Part shown: piece after piece, positions 17,836 through 27,385 of the stretch
Layout of the letters: every line of letters begins with the position of its first letter
How positions within the stretch are numbered: the first letter of the stretch is position 1
Source: Rhizobium sp. Q54
GTDB taxonomy: Bacteria; Pseudomonadota; Alphaproteobacteria; Rhizobiales; Aestuariivirgaceae
Assembly (NCBI GenBank): GCA_945889445.1
Contig: CAMDBX010000004.1
Coordinates: 49,286 to 113,285 of the forward strand
Length of the DNA: 64,000 nucleotides
Direction: 5' to 3'
Position numbers and translations under genes: made by a program
Notes under the pieces: generated by a model
Told to the model about the DNA's origin: nothing
The model's input: the letters and a program-made list of their open reading frames with translations, nothing else
Database searches by the model: none

Positions 17836-18320
17836 GGGTCGGCCTTCACCACGAAGCGGAAGATCTTGTGATAGTCGGCAACACCGTCGCCCTTGCCGTC
17901 GATCTCGACCTCCCAGAGGCCGGGTGCGAGGCGAGCGGGAGCGGAATAGACGCCCGAGCCCATCCAGCCGAAGGTGAGCTGCTGGTCTTCCTTTTCGGTG
18001 ACGGTGCGCTGCAGCCTGCCTGCGAGGTTGAGGTTGTCGATCTTCGCGCCCTTGGCGTCGGTGAATGTGACCTTCACGCTGCTCTTGTTGAAGGCAAAGC
18101 CCACGTCCCAGCCCAGCGCCTCCTGCGCCTTGGCCTTGGCGAGGTTCTCATCGAAGTTCTGGCTTGCGACATAGCCATTCTCGACCACGAGGCCCGACCA
18201 GGTGGAGTTGGCGAAATAGGCCATCACCATGTTGACCGCGATGATCACGCCGAAGAAGGCGAGGAGCATGGCGAGCACGTGGCCGCCCTTGATCTCTTTC
18301 TGAGTGCTTGCCATTGACAT
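17832..18320 (-). CDS. ccoH: Cbb3 oxidase assembly protein CcoH/FixH
   Basis: 162-residue membrane protein with one N-terminal TM (about 14-36, HVLAMLLAFFGVIIAVNMVMAYF broken here as HVLAMLLAFF and IIAVNMVMAYF) and a periplasmic beta-rich FixH domain containing SGLVVENGYVASQNFD, the family's signature region. It helps assemble and stabilise the cbb3 complex and works with CcoI. The start ATG at 18318-18320 has an AAGGA sequence 7-8 nt upstream; a GTG one codon earlier and an ATG two codons later are alternatives. It lies 3 nt after ccoG. Confidence 0.93.
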   Translation of the reverse strand: MSMASTQKEIKGGHVLAMLLAFFGVIIAVNMVMAYFANSTWSGLVVENGYVASQNFDENLAKAKAQEALGWDVGFAFNKSSVKVTFTDAKGAKIDNLNLAGRLQRTVTEKEDQQLTFGWMGSGVYSAPARLAPGLWEVEIDGKGDGVADYHKIFRFVVKADP

Positions 18321-18323
18321 CAC

Positions 18324-19862
18324 TTAATCCTTGTCTTCGCCCTTGTCGTCAGGGCCGTGGAAGAGGGCATCATAGGTGGCGGTCTCGGCCGGGACATCGC
18401 CCTTGGGATCCAGCTCCTCGACCTTGAACTCGAAGTGGCTGCGTTCATGTTCGATGATCTTGGCGTCATTGGTCGAGACATAGATCTTCACGGCCTTGAG
18501 CTTGTCCGGCTCGACCGCGATGTCGAAGCTGGTGCCCTTGGCGCCCGATACGCCCACCATTTCCATCATCGCGCCGGGCAGATCGTCGATCGAGAGCCTG
18601 AAGGTGCGGGGCTCCTGGCGCTTGTTGAGGATCTTGATGGTGTAGCCATTGCGGATGGCGCCGTCCGACAGCGTCACGAAGAGCGGGTTGCGGTCCGGCA
18701 CGACATTCACGTCGAGCTGGGTCCGGTGCAGCAGCGTGAACAGCATGGCAAGGCCGACGCCCACCCAGGCGGTGAAGTAGATCAGGGTGCGCGGACGGAT
18801 GAGGTGGCGCCAGTTCCAGTGCTCGTTCTTGCCGGCGACATTGGCGGCATAGAGATCCGAGGTCGTGTAGTTGATGAGGCCGCGCGGCTTGCCGATCTTG
18901 TCCATCACCGCGTCGCAGGCGTCGATGCACAGCGCGCAGTTGATGCATTCGAGCTGGTTGCCGTCACGGATGTCGATGCCCATCGGGCAGACGGCGACGC
19001 AGGCGTTGCAGTCGATGCAATCGCCGACCTTGAGGCCCTGGGCCTCGGCCTTCTTGCGGCCCGAATGGCGCGGCTCGCCGCGCCAGGCATTGTAGGTGAC
19101 GACGAGCGACTCTTCGTCCAGCATCGCGCCCTGGATGCGCGGCCAGGGACACATGTAGGTGCACACCTGCTCGCGCATGAAGCCGGCGAAGGTGAAGGTG
19201 GTGGCCGTGAGGATGGCGATGGTCCAGTAGGCCACCGAGGGCGCCTGGCCGGTGATGAGCTCATGGAAGAGGGTGGGGGCATCGGCGAAGTAGAACACCC
19301 AGAAGCCGCCCGTCGCGATGGCGATCAGCAGCCAGACCAGCATCTTGAGGCCGCGCTTCGAGAGCTTCGAGACACTCCACGGGGCGGCGTCGAGCTTGAA
19401 GCGGGCGTTGCGGTCGCCCTCGATCTTGCTTTCGACCCAGATGTAGAGGTCGGTCCACACCGTCTGCGGGCAGGCATAGCCGCACCAGGCGCGGCCGAAC
19501 AGCGAGGTGACGAGGAACAGCCCGACGCCCGCCATGATGAGCAGGCCCGCGACATAATAGAATTCCTGCGGCCAGATCTCGATGAAGAAAAAATAGAAGC
19601 GGCGGTTGGCCATGTCGATGAGGATGGCCTGGTCCGGCGCATCGCCGGGCCTTGTCCAGCGCAGCCAGGGCGAAATGTAATAGATGCCGAGCAGGATGAC
19701 CACCACCGCCCACTTGAAGCGGCGGAACCGGCCATGGGCGGCCTTGGGGTGGATCGCCTCACGCGAGGCATAGAGAGAGCGGTTCTCGGCCTTGTTGACC
19801 GGAACTGCCTCTTCCCTGTCGACCTCGTGCGGAGTGTCGAGCGTATTGATAATCTGAACCAT
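18324..19862 (-). CDS. ccoG: Polyferredoxin-type cytochrome c oxidase accessory protein CcoG
   Basis: 512-residue membrane iron-sulfur protein (FixG/RdxA). Five or so TM segments are followed by two [4Fe-4S] motifs: CIDCNACVAVCPMGIDI and CINCALCIDACDAVMDK. A C-terminal immunoglobulin-like periplasmic FixG_C domain follows. CcoG reduces Cu2+ to Cu+ for cbb3 assembly. A NapH-like WCGYACPQTVW segment sits in the TM region. The ATG is preceded by GGGGAACG. It is the first gene of ccoGHIS, 123 nt downstream of ccoP. Confidence 0.95.
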   Translation of the reverse strand: MVQIINTLDTPHEVDREEAVPVNKAENRSLYASREAIHPKAAHGRFRRFKWAVVVILLGIYYISPWLRWTRPGDAPDQAILIDMANRRFYFFFIEIWPQEFYYVAGLLIMAGVGLFLVTSLFGRAWCGYACPQTVWTDLYIWVESKIEGDRNARFKLDAAPWSVSKLSKRGLKMLVWLLIAIATGGFWVFYFADAPTLFHELITGQAPSVAYWTIAILTATTFTFAGFMREQVCTYMCPWPRIQGAMLDEESLVVTYNAWRGEPRHSGRKKAEAQGLKVGDCIDCNACVAVCPMGIDIRDGNQLECINCALCIDACDAVMDKIGKPRGLINYTTSDLYAANVAGKNEHWNWRHLIRPRTLIYFTAWVGVGLAMLFTLLHRTQLDVNVVPDRNPLFVTLSDGAIRNGYTIKILNKRQEPRTFRLSIDDLPGAMMEMVGVSGAKGTSFDIAVEPDKLKAVKIYVSTNDAKIIEHERSHFEFKVEELDPKGDVPAETATYDALFHGPDDKGEDKD

Positions 19863-19886
19863 CGTTCCCCTCGGAAGCCGGGCTAT

Positions 19887-19906
19887 CTATTAGAGACACC
19901 TAATAG
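19887..19906. repeat. Perfect inverted repeat CTATTAG-N6-CTAATAG upstream of ccoG
   Basis: Seven-base perfect arms with a 6-nt centre, 25-44 nt upstream of the ccoG ATG. It is AT-rich in a GC-rich background, lacks a T-run, and is placed like an operator or promoter element rather than a terminator. No known factor was matched. Confidence 0.5.
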
Positions 19907-19936
19907 AACCGAAATCCGTCGTCGGTATTGTGGCCG

Positions 19937-19972
19937 GAGGCCGCGTGCCATGATGTCACAGCGCGCGGCCTC
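19937..19972 (-). repeat. Inverted repeat GAGGCCGCG-N18-CGCGGCCTC after ccoP
   Basis: Nine-base perfect arms around an 18-nt loop, starting 14 nt after the ccoP stop codon. It could be a transcript-end or RNA-stabilising hairpin separating the abundant structural-gene transcript from ccoGHIS. There is no U-tract, so intrinsic termination is not supported. Confidence 0.45.
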
Positions 19973-19985
19973 GCGGGCGTTTTCG

Positions 19986-20873
19986 TTACTGGGTGGCCGG
20001 CGCTTCGCCGCCGCCCAGCGAGTGCACGTAGATCGCGAGTTCCTTAATCTCGGCATCGTCGAGACGCTTGGTCCAGCCCGGCATGACGCCCATGCTCGGC
20101 TTGTTGAGCTGGGCCTTCACGTCGTCGATGGTGCCGCCGTAGAGCCAGAGCTTGTCTGTCAGGTTGGGTGCTCCGAAGTCCCGGTTGCCCTTGCCGTCAT
20201 CGGCGTGGCAGGCGGCGCAGTTTTCCGCGAAGATCTGCTTGCCGGCCTCGGCCTTGCCAGCATCCGCCGTTTCGCCCGAAAGCGTCATGACGTAGTTGGC
20301 GACCTGGTCGATCTGCTCCGGCGTGAGGATGCCGTCGACGCCGAAGCTGGGCATCTGCGAATCCCGGGTCTCGGGATCGTCGGTGTAGCGGATGCCGTGC
20401 TTGAGCGTCGTGTAGATGGCGTCAGGCGTGCCGCCCCACAGCCAGTCATCGTCGTTCAGGTTCGGGTAGCCCTTGCCGCCCGCCGCACCCGCGCCGTGGC
20501 ACTGCACGCAATTGACCTTGAAGGCCGCGGCACCACCCGCCTGAGCATAGGCGAGGAGCTTGGGATCCTTCATGATGTCAGGAAGGCTCATCGCGGCGAT
20601 CTTGTCCACGGTTTCCTTCTGGCTGGCGGCGACGGCCGCCATCTGCTGCTCGAGCTGGCCGCGAGAGCTCCAGCCCAGCACGCCTTGGGTGGCGCCGCCG
20701 GGCAGGGGCCAGGCCGGATACAGGATGGTGTATCCGATGGCCCAGATCACGCAGGCATAGAAGGTGTAGAGCCACCACTTGGGAAGCGGCGTGTTGAGTT
20801 CCTTGATGCCGTCCCAGGTGTGTCCGGTGGTCGCGGTTCCCGAGACGTCGTCCTTTTCGATATGTGTTGCCAT
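19986..20873 (-). CDS. ccoP: Cbb3-type cytochrome c oxidase subunit III, di-haem
   Basis: 295-residue membrane-anchored di-haem cytochrome c that passes electrons to CcoN. An N-terminal TM (about 32-55, WWLYTFYACVIWAIGYTILY) follows the conserved DGIKELNTPLPKWW motif. Two haem c sites are CVQCH and CAACH, each with a downstream Met-containing segment. The ATG at 20871-20873 is 3 nt after the ccoQ stop. Length and architecture are standard for CcoP. Confidence 0.97.
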   Translation of the reverse strand: MATHIEKDDVSGTATTGHTWDGIKELNTPLPKWWLYTFYACVIWAIGYTILYPAWPLPGGATQGVLGWSSRGQLEQQMAAVAASQKETVDKIAAMSLPDIMKDPKLLAYAQAGGAAAFKVNCVQCHGAGAAGGKGYPNLNDDDWLWGGTPDAIYTTLKHGIRYTDDPETRDSQMPSFGVDGILTPEQIDQVANYVMTLSGETADAGKAEAGKQIFAENCAACHADDGKGNRDFGAPNLTDKLWLYGGTIDDVKAQLNKPSMGVMPGWTKRLDDAEIKELAIYVHSLGGGEAPATQ

Positions 20874-20876
20874 TTC

Positions 20877-21044
20877 TCAGTCCTCGGAACCGTTCTGGAG
20901 GGGGATCTTCGCCACTTCGGCATACTCGGCCTTCGAACCCGGCCGGAAGACGAAGATGATCACGCCGACGAAGAACAGGAACATCACGACGAGGCCCCAG
21001 CTATCCGCCAATTGGCGCAGGAAGGTGTAGTGTTCCATGGCCAT
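20877..21044 (-). CDS. ccoQ: Cbb3-type oxidase subunit CcoQ
   Basis: 55-residue membrane protein: [16 protein letters not shown], one TM (about 17-33, LVVMFLFFVGVIIFVFR), then a cytoplasmic tail RPGSKAEYAEVAKIPL. The R-P-G-S-K-x-x-Y motif after the TM is the CcoQ hallmark. CcoQ stabilises CcoP in the complex. The first ATG overlaps the ccoO stop (TAATG); a second ATG two codons later is possible. It is too short for many gene finders. Confidence 0.93.
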   Translation of the reverse strand: MAMEHYTFLRQLADSWGLVVMFLFFVGVIIFVFRPGSKAEYAEVAKIPLQNGSED

Positions 21045-21769
21045 TACCTCGACATGTCAGCCTTGAAGGTGGAGAAGTCGACCAGCGTGCCAAGCACCTG
21101 GAGATAGGCGATCACCGCGTCCATCTCCGTCACCTGGCCGTCACCGTCGAAGTTGCGGGCCACCGCCTTGGGGTAGCGCTGCATCAGGCCTTCGGCGTTC
21201 TCGCCGGTTGCCTGGGCCACGAGATCGGCCTCGGCGTTGTCGATGGCCTCCTGGCTGTACATGGCCCCGTTGCCGTTGTTCACGGTCAGGTTCATGGCCT
21301 TGAGGTTGGCACCGAAGCCCTTCGGCTCGATGACCTTGCCGGAGAGATAGGCATAGCCCGGCATGATCGACTCCGGCACGACGTTGCGCGGATTCGCCAG
21401 GTGCTGGCGGTGCCACTCGTCGGAGTACTTGCCGCCGACGCGCGCGAGGTCAGGCCCCGTGCGCTTCGAACCCCACTGGAAGGGGTGGTCGTACTGCGAC
21501 TCGGCCGCGAGCGAGTAGTGGCCATAGCGTTCGACCTCGTCCCGGAAGGGGCGGATCATCTGGCTGTGGCACACGTAGCAGCCTTCGCGGATGTAGACGT
21601 TCCGCCCTGCCATCTCCAGGGGCGAGTAGGGACGCATCCCCTCCACCTTCTCGATGGTGTTCTGCAGGAAGAAGAGCGGAACGATCTGGACGAGGCCGCC
21701 GATGGTTACCACGAGCAAGCTGAAGATCAGCAGCAGCGTGGCGTTCTTTTCGAGTGTTTCGTGCTTCAT
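21044..21769 (-). CDS. ccoO: Cbb3-type cytochrome c oxidase subunit II, mono-haem
   Basis: 241-residue membrane-anchored cytochrome c with an N-terminal TM (about 9-35), the haem site CYVCH in [20 protein letters not shown], and the axial-Met region [10 protein letters not shown]. Typical RYGHYS and [12 protein letters not shown] blocks are present. It transfers electrons between CcoP and CcoN. It starts 19 nt after ccoN and overlaps ccoQ. Confidence 0.97.
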   Translation of the reverse strand: MKHETLEKNATLLLIFSLLVVTIGGLVQIVPLFFLQNTIEKVEGMRPYSPLEMAGRNVYIREGCYVCHSQMIRPFRDEVERYGHYSLAAESQYDHPFQWGSKRTGPDLARVGGKYSDEWHRQHLANPRNVVPESIMPGYAYLSGKVIEPKGFGANLKAMNLTVNNGNGAMYSQEAIDNAEADLVAQATGENAEGLMQRYPKAVARNFDGDGQVTEMDAVIAYLQVLGTLVDFSTFKADMSR

Positions 21770-21788
21770 GGCACCAGTGTCCTTCTTG

Positions 21789-23423
21789 TTATGCCGCAGC
21801 CGAGACCATGCCGACAGGCTGGGTCACGGGCTGGGCACCCTTGATGGTGCGATAGAGGTTGTAGACCATGATCAGCCCGCCCACGAGGAACAGGGCGCCG
21901 CCGAAGGCGCGGATCACGTAGTAGGGGTGCATGGCCTCCACCGTTTCCACGAAGGAATAGGCAAGGAAGCCGTTGGCGTCGTACTCGCGCCACATCAGGC
22001 CCTGCATGATGCCCGAGACCCACATGGCCGAGGCGTAGACCACGATGCCCAGCGTGGCGAGCCAGACGTGCCAGCTGACGAGGCGCAGCGAGTACACTTC
22101 CTTCTTGCCCCACAGGCGCGGGATCAGGTGATACATGCAGCCCATCGAGATCATGCCCACCCAGCCGAGAGCGCCGGAGTGAACGTGGCCGATGGTCCAG
22201 TCGGTGTAGTGCGACAGCGAGTTGACGGCCTTGATGGACATCATCGGACCTTCGAAGGTGGACATGCCGTAGAAGGCGACCGAGATCACCATCATGCGCA
22301 GCACGGGGTCGGTGCGCAGCTTGTCCCAGGCGCCCGAGAGCGTCATCAGGCCGTTGATCATGCCGCCCCAGGAGGGCATCCACAGCATGATCGAGAACAC
22401 CATGCCAAGGGTCTGCGCCCAGTCGGGCAGAGCGGTGTAGTGGAGGTGGTGCGGACCGGCCCAGATGTAGAGGAAGATCAGCGACCAGAAGTGCACGATC
22501 GACAGGCGGTAGGAGTAGACCGGCCGGTTGGCGCGCTTCGGGATGAAGAAGTACATCATGCCGAGGAAGCCGGCGGTGAGGAAGAAGCCCACCGCGTTGT
22601 GGCCGTACCACCACTGCGTCAGCGCGTCCTGTACGCCGGAGAACAGCGAGTAGCTCTTCGAGCCGAAGAACGACACCGGGATCGACAGGTTGTTGACGAT
22701 GTGCAGCATGGCAATCGTCACGATGAAGGAGAGGTAGAACCAGTTGGCCACGTAGATGTGGCTTTCCTTACGCTTCAGCAGGGTGCCGAAGAACACCAGG
22801 AAGTAGGCCACCCAGACGGCGGTGAGCCAGAGGTCGACGTACCATTCGGGTTCGGCATATTCACGGCCTTCGGTGACGCCGAGGAGATAGCCCGTGGCGG
22901 CCAGCACGATGAACAGCTGGTAGCCCCAGAACACGAACCAGGCGAGGTTGCCGAGCGCCAGCCTCGTGCGGTTGGTCCGCTGCACGACGTAGAAGGAGGT
23001 GCAGAGCAGCGCGTTGCCGCCGAAGGCGAAGACCACGGCCGAGGTGTGCAGCGGGCGCAGGCGGCCGAAGTTGAACCACTCGAGGTCGGGGTTCCAGGCG
23101 GGGTAGGCGAGCTGGAGCGCGATGACGAGGCCCACGAGGAAGCCGACGACACCCCAGAACACCGTGGCAATGGCGCCGTAGCGCACCACGTTGTCCATGT
23201 AGCCCGAGGTGTCCTCTGCCGGCTTGCCGAAGCTGCGGGCCTTGAAGATCAGGGCCAGGATGGCGGCCAGCGCGAAGATGAACATGTGGATCGCGAAGGG
23301 CGTATCCACCGCCTTGGCGCCCATGGTGATGGCGAGAATGGCGAGCAGGCCCCACAGGGCCATCATCACCATAGCACCACCCCCGGAGGGCGAGCCCTTG
23401 TGTGTCATTGTATCAGCCCCCAT
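21789..23423 (-). CDS. ccoN: Cbb3-type cytochrome c oxidase subunit I (catalytic)
   Basis: 544-residue haem-copper oxidase subunit with about 12 TM helices. It reduces O2 at a haem b3-CuB centre with high affinity. Visible ligands include the [13 protein letters not shown] region with the CuB His-Tyr type helix, the pair of His in [14 protein letters not shown], and the C-terminal [11 protein letters not shown] helix with haem ligands. The start at 23421-23423 ([10 protein letters not shown]) is chosen for a GGGGG Shine-Dalgarno sequence 6 nt upstream; longer and shorter starts exist. An FNR/FixK box lies 63-76 nt upstream, so expression is expected to rise at low oxygen. Confidence 0.97.
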   Translation of the reverse strand: MGADTMTHKGSPSGGGAMVMMALWGLLAILAITMGAKAVDTPFAIHMFIFALAAILALIFKARSFGKPAEDTSGYMDNVVRYGAIATVFWGVVGFLVGLVIALQLAYPAWNPDLEWFNFGRLRPLHTSAVVFAFGGNALLCTSFYVVQRTNRTRLALGNLAWFVFWGYQLFIVLAATGYLLGVTEGREYAEPEWYVDLWLTAVWVAYFLVFFGTLLKRKESHIYVANWFYLSFIVTIAMLHIVNNLSIPVSFFGSKSYSLFSGVQDALTQWWYGHNAVGFFLTAGFLGMMYFFIPKRANRPVYSYRLSIVHFWSLIFLYIWAGPHHLHYTALPDWAQTLGMVFSIMLWMPSWGGMINGLMTLSGAWDKLRTDPVLRMMVISVAFYGMSTFEGPMMSIKAVNSLSHYTDWTIGHVHSGALGWVGMISMGCMYHLIPRLWGKKEVYSLRLVSWHVWLATLGIVVYASAMWVSGIMQGLMWREYDANGFLAYSFVETVEAMHPYYVIRAFGGALFLVGGLIMVYNLYRTIKGAQPVTQPVGMVSAAA

Positions 23424-23485
23424 CGGAGACCCCCTTTCTGGAAATAACTCACCTGCACGAATGCGTTTTGGGGACGGCGGGGGCA

Positions 23486-23499
23486 TTGACTTGGATCAA
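23486..23499. promoter_or_regulatory. FNR/FixK-type box upstream of ccoN
   Basis: TTGAC-TTGG-ATCAA, an imperfect TTGAT-N4-ATCAA palindrome (one mismatch). It is centred 69 nt upstream of the ccoN ATG, which would suit a class II promoter with +1 near 23451. It also lies in the 190-nt divergent region shared with the sensor kinase gene at 23614. Confidence 0.75.
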
Positions 23500-23613
23500 T
23501 CAGACCCGGGCGCTTCCACATCTGCGTGCAGAATTGCGCCCAAAGTCTCAGTCTGCGAAGTCAATTCTCGGCGCCCTTGATTCGAAGGGCCGCCGCGCCG
23601 ATCATGCCGCCCA

Positions 23614-26600
23614 ATGATTGGGCAATTGGGCATATTGGGCGCCGGGCTTGCCTATCTGGGCGCGCTGTTCGCGGTGGCGACCTGGGGCGACAGGCGGTCG
23701 CGGACGTGGACCACCCGGGCCGGGCGGCCGCTGATCTATGCCCTGTCGCTGGGCGTCTATTGCACGTCCTGGACCTATTTCGGCTCGGTGGGCATCGCCT
23801 CGCGCTCCGGACTGGACTTCCTGCCCATCTACCTGGGGCCGATTCTGGTGTTCGCGCTGGGCTGGAAGCTGATCCAGTCGATCGCCACGCTGACCAAGCG
23901 GCACAACATTGCATCGATCGCCGACTTCCTGTCGGCCCGCTACGGCAAGAGCGAGGCGCTGGGGGCGCTGGTGACCGTGATCGCGGTGATCGGCATCGTT
24001 CCCTACATCTCGATCCAGCTCAAAGCCGTGGCGGTGGCGCTGGGGGCGCTGGTCTCGGAACCGCAGTGGACGCGCGACATCCTGACGCCCTCCACCGGGC
24101 TCGATGGGTTGTCGCTGTTCGTGGTGCTCACCATGGGCGTCTTCGCCATCCTGTTCGGCACCCGCCACATCGACACCACCGAGCACCAGGACGGCATGAT
24201 CCTGGCGATCGCCGTCGAATCGATGGTGAAGCTCATCGCCTTCCTGGCAGTGGGCGCCTTCGTGGTGTTCGGCATGATGGGGGGCATTGGCCCCTTCCTC
24301 GAACGCGCCACGGCGGACCCCCAGGTGAGGGGCCTGTTCTCCGGCGGGCTGGACGGCGGGCAGTGGCTCACCCTCACACTGCTCGCCGCATTCGCGGTGG
24401 TCCTCCTGCCGCGCCAGTTCCATGTGGCGGCGGTCGAGAACGTCGATGCGCGCGAGGTGAAGCGCGCCGCCTGGCTGTTCCCGCTCTATCTGGTGGCGAT
24501 CAACATCTTCGTCATTCCCATCGCCATCGCCGGCCTGCTGCTGCTGCCGCCGGGTTCCGACGGCGACGCCTTCGTGCTGGCGCTGCCCGTGCATGCCGGA
24601 AGCGCCACCTTCGCGCTCATCGCCTTCCTCGGCGGGCTTTCGGCCTCCACTGCCATGGTGATCGTCGAGTGCATCGCGCTCTCGATCATGGTGTGCAACA
24701 ACCTCGTCGTGCCGCTGCTTCTGCGCCGCCAGGTGGAACGCGCCACGGTGCACCGGGACATGGGCGAGACGCTGATCCTGATCCGCCGCCTTGCCATCAT
24801 CCTGGTGCTGGCAATGGCCTATGCCTATTACCGGATGATCGGCACCTCGGTGGCGCTGGCCCAGGTGGGCCTCATTTCCTTCGCGGCGGTCGCGCAGTTC
24901 GCCCCGGCCTTCTTCGGTGGACTGATGTGGAAGCGGGCCACGGCGCGCGGTGCGATGTGGGGCATCACCGCGGGCTTCATCGTGTGGGTCTACACGCTGC
25001 TGGTGCCGGCCTTTGCCGATGCCGGCTGGATCGGGCGCGGCTTCATCGATGAGGGGCCGTGGGGGATCAGCCTGCTGAATGCGCGGGCGCTCTTCACCAT
25101 GGAGTTCAACACGCTGACCCACGGCGTGGTGTGGAGCCTGCTGGCCAACGTGACAGCCTATGTGGCGGGCTCGATGACCCGCCAGCCGACGCCCATCGAA
25201 CGGGTGCAGGCCACCTCCTTCGTGACGCGTGACATCCAGGCGGGCTCCGGCACCGGCTTCAAGCTGTGGCGCACCGCGGTGACCGCCGACCGGCTGGAAG
25301 ACACTGTGGCGCGCTACATCGGCACCGAGCGGGCCCATGCCGCCTTCGAGGGCTTCCGCGCGCAACAGGGCCAGGTTGGGGTGAAGGGTGGGGAGGCCGA
25401 CGTGCGGCTGATCCGCTTTGCCGAGCATCTGCTCGCCAGCGCGGTCGGCGTGGCCTCTGCCCGCCTCGTCATCGCGCTGATGCTGGAGCGCCACTCGACG
25501 CATGCGCGCGGCGCCATGAAACTGCTGGACGATGCCTCGGCAGCGATCCAGCACAATCGCGACCTTCTGCAGTCGGCGATCGACAACGTGGACCAGGGGC
25601 TGGCGGTGTTCGAGCCGGGCATGACGCTGATCTGCTGGAATTCCACCCTGCAGGAATTCCTCGGGCTGGGCAGCGACCTGAACCGGGTGGGAACGCCGAT
25701 CACCGAGGTGCTGAACGCCTTCCTCTCGCGCACCGCGGTGGGCAGGGCTGCGGTGGATGACCGGGTGCGCAAGATCGCGCTGTCGCACGAGGTGTTCCGC
25801 GAGCGGCGCACTGACACGGGGCAGGTCTTCGAGTTCCGCTCCAGCCCGATGCCGGATGGTGGGGTGGTCGTCACCGTGATCGACGCCACCGAGAGCGTGA
25901 TGGCGGCAGAGGAGCTGCAGCGGGTGAACGAGTCACTCGAGCGCCGCGTGACGGAGCGCACCGCCGAGCTCACCCGCCTCAACGACGCGCTGGCCACCGC
26001 CAAGGCCGAGGCCGAGGCGGCGAACCTGTCGAAGACGCGCTTCATCGCGGCGGCGAGCCATGACATCCTGCAGCCGCTCAATGCCGCACGGCTGTTCACC
26101 TCCACCCTCGTCGAGCGCATGAAGCGCTCGAAGGATGGCGAGCTGGTGCGCAACGTCGATTCCTCGCTGGAGGCGGTGGAGGAAATCCTCTCCGCACTGC
26201 TCGATATTTCCCGCCTCGACGCGGGTGCCATGAAGGCGGAGGCCCAGCCCTTCCACATCGATGACATTCTGCAGGCACTGGCTGTCGAATTCGGACCGGC
26301 GGCGCGCAAGAAGGGGCTGAAGTTCACTGTCGTGCCCTGCGGGCTGACGCTGCACTCCGACCGCAAGCTGCTGCGCCGCGTGCTGCAGAACTTCGTGTCG
26401 AACGCCATCAAGTACACCAAGGAAGGCCGCGTGCTGATGGGCTGCCGACGCCACGGCGACGTGTTGCGCATCGAGGTGCATGACACGGGGCCGGGCATTC
26501 CGGAGACAAAGCTCGAGATCATCTTCCAGGAATTCCAGCGGCTGCAGACCGATGGCGACGGGACTTCTGGGCTGGGCCTTGGCCTCTCCATCGTCGAGCG

Positions 26601-27132
26601 CATGGCAAAGGTGCTGGAGACACCGGTGCATGTGCAGTCTGCACCCGGCAAGGGCTCCATCTTCGCGGTGGACGTGCCGATCGCGGCGGAGGCCCTGCGC
26701 CAGCCCGTTTTGGCGCGCGTGCGCAAGGTGCAGCCGCCGTCACTGGCGGCGGCGGTGCGCGTGCTGGTGATCGACAATGAGCAACCGATCCTCGAAGGCA
26801 TGGAACTGCTGCTCACCGGCTGGGGCAACATCGTGCACACCGCGGCGGGGCTGGATGAGGCTCTGGTGGAACTGACCAAGGCCGACGGCAAGGTGGACAT
26901 GATCCTGGCGGATTATCATTTGAACAACGAGGACGGCATCTCGGTGATCCGAGCCCTTCGGACCAGGGCGCGAAGGCCGATCCCCGCCGTGCTGATCACC
27001 GCGGACCGGACGCCCGCGGTTGCGGACCTTGCGGTGGCGCATGATGTGCATCTGCTCAGGAAGCCGGTGAAGCCCGCAGCGCTGCGGGCGGCCATGTCGC
27101 ATGTGGCGATCCAGGCGGAAGCGGGGGTTTAG
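23614..27132 (+). CDS. SSS-domain hybrid sensor histidine kinase (CrbS-like)
   Basis: 1172-residue protein. Residues 1 to about 500 form a sodium/solute symporter (SSS) domain with some 12-13 TM helices. After it come a PAS domain (about 640-770), a coiled coil (ELQRVNESLERRVTERTAEL), a HisKA domain with phospho-acceptor His816 in AASHDILQPL, a HATPase domain with GLGLGLSIVERM, and a C-terminal receiver with phospho-acceptor Asp1100 in LADYHLNNEDG. This architecture matches CrbS/MxtR/ErcS'-type kinases, several of which act in acetate or alcohol use with LuxR-type regulators. A convergent LuxR-type regulator gene is the likely partner. The signal is not known. Confidence 0.9.
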   Translation: MIGQLGILGAGLAYLGALFAVATWGDRRSRTWTTRAGRPLIYALSLGVYCTSWTYFGSVGIASRSGLDFLPIYLGPILVFALGWKLIQSIATLTKRHNIASIADFLSARYGKSEALGALVTVIAVIGIVPYISIQLKAVAVALGALVSEPQWTRDILTPSTGLDGLSLFVVLTMGVFAILFGTRHIDTTEHQDGMILAIAVESMVKLIAFLAVGAFVVFGMMGGIGPFLERATADPQVRGLFSGGLDGGQWLTLTLLAAFAVVLLPRQFHVAAVENVDAREVKRAAWLFPLYLVAINIFVIPIAIAGLLLLPPGSDGDAFVLALPVHAGSATFALIAFLGGLSASTAMVIVECIALSIMVCNNLVVPLLLRRQVERATVHRDMGETLILIRRLAIILVLAMAYAYYRMIGTSVALAQVGLISFAAVAQFAPAFFGGLMWKRATARGAMWGITAGFIVWVYTLLVPAFADAGWIGRGFIDEGPWGISLLNARALFTMEFNTLTHGVVWSLLANVTAYVAGSMTRQPTPIERVQATSFVTRDIQAGSGTGFKLWRTAVTADRLEDTVARYIGTERAHAAFEGFRAQQGQVGVKGGEADVRLIRFAEHLLASAVGVASARLVIALMLERHSTHARGAMKLLDDASAAIQHNRDLLQSAIDNVDQGLAVFEPGMTLICWNSTLQEFLGLGSDLNRVGTPITEVLNAFLSRTAVGRAAVDDRVRKIALSHEVFRERRTDTGQVFEFRSSPMPDGGVVVTVIDATESVMAAEELQRVNESLERRVTERTAELTRLNDALATAKAEAEAANLSKTRFIAAASHDILQPLNAARLFTSTLVERMKRSKDGELVRNVDSSLEAVEEILSALLDISRLDAGAMKAEAQPFHIDDILQALAVEFGPAARKKGLKFTVVPCGLTLHSDRKLLRRVLQNFVSNAIKYTKEGRVLMGCRRHGDVLRIEVHDTGPGIPETKLEIIFQEFQRLQTDGDGTSGLGLGLSIVERMAKVLETPVHVQSAPGKGSIFAVDVPIAAEALRQPVLARVRKVQPPSLAAAVRVLVIDNEQPILEGMELLLTGWGNIVHTAAGLDEALVELTKADGKVDMILADYHLNNEDGISVIRALRTRARRPIPAVLITADRTPAVADLAVAHDVHLLRKPVKPAALRAAMSHVAIQAEAGV

Positions 27133-27140
27133 GGCTTCGA

Positions 27141-27255
27141 TTTCCCTCACCCTTGTGGGGAGGGATCAAGGGTGGGGGTGGCCCAGGGTAGGTGTCGGAG
27201 CATCAATTGCTGGCATCACCCCCACCCCTGCCCCTCCCCACAAGGGGGAGGGGAA
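27141..27255. repeat. Family A palindromic repeat, copy 2 (inverted relative to copy 1)
   Basis: Arms run from TTTCCCTCACCCTTGTGGGG on the left to a right arm ending CCACAAGGGGGAGGGGAA. The right arm is nearly the reverse complement of the left arm of the copy at 7731-7842, and vice versa, so the element is inserted in the opposite direction. The centre (about 27180-27215) is unrelated. It lies between the convergent kinase and regulator genes. Confidence 0.8.
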
Positions 27256-27280
27256 TGCAAACGACTACGGAATATAATCC

Positions 27281-27309
27281 TTGACAGCGCGCGCTCGCTG
27301 TGCTAGGAA
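27281..27309 (+). promoter_or_regulatory. Possible promoter TTGACA-N17-TAGGAA with no gene behind it
   Basis: A perfect -35 hexamer at 27281-27286 and a weak -10 at 27304-27309 (spacer 17 nt) lie between the two convergent signalling genes. The following frame becomes antisense to the response regulator and is not coding-like. This could start an antisense or small RNA, or be chance. In the 377-nt gap 27133-27509 I otherwise see only two palindromic repeats. Confidence 0.3.
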
Positions 27310-27385
27310 AGGGCATGCTCCAGACATGGGTGACGATTTGGGCGGCGGTTCTGCCGGCACTGGAGATTTGCGCGTTCATATCCAC

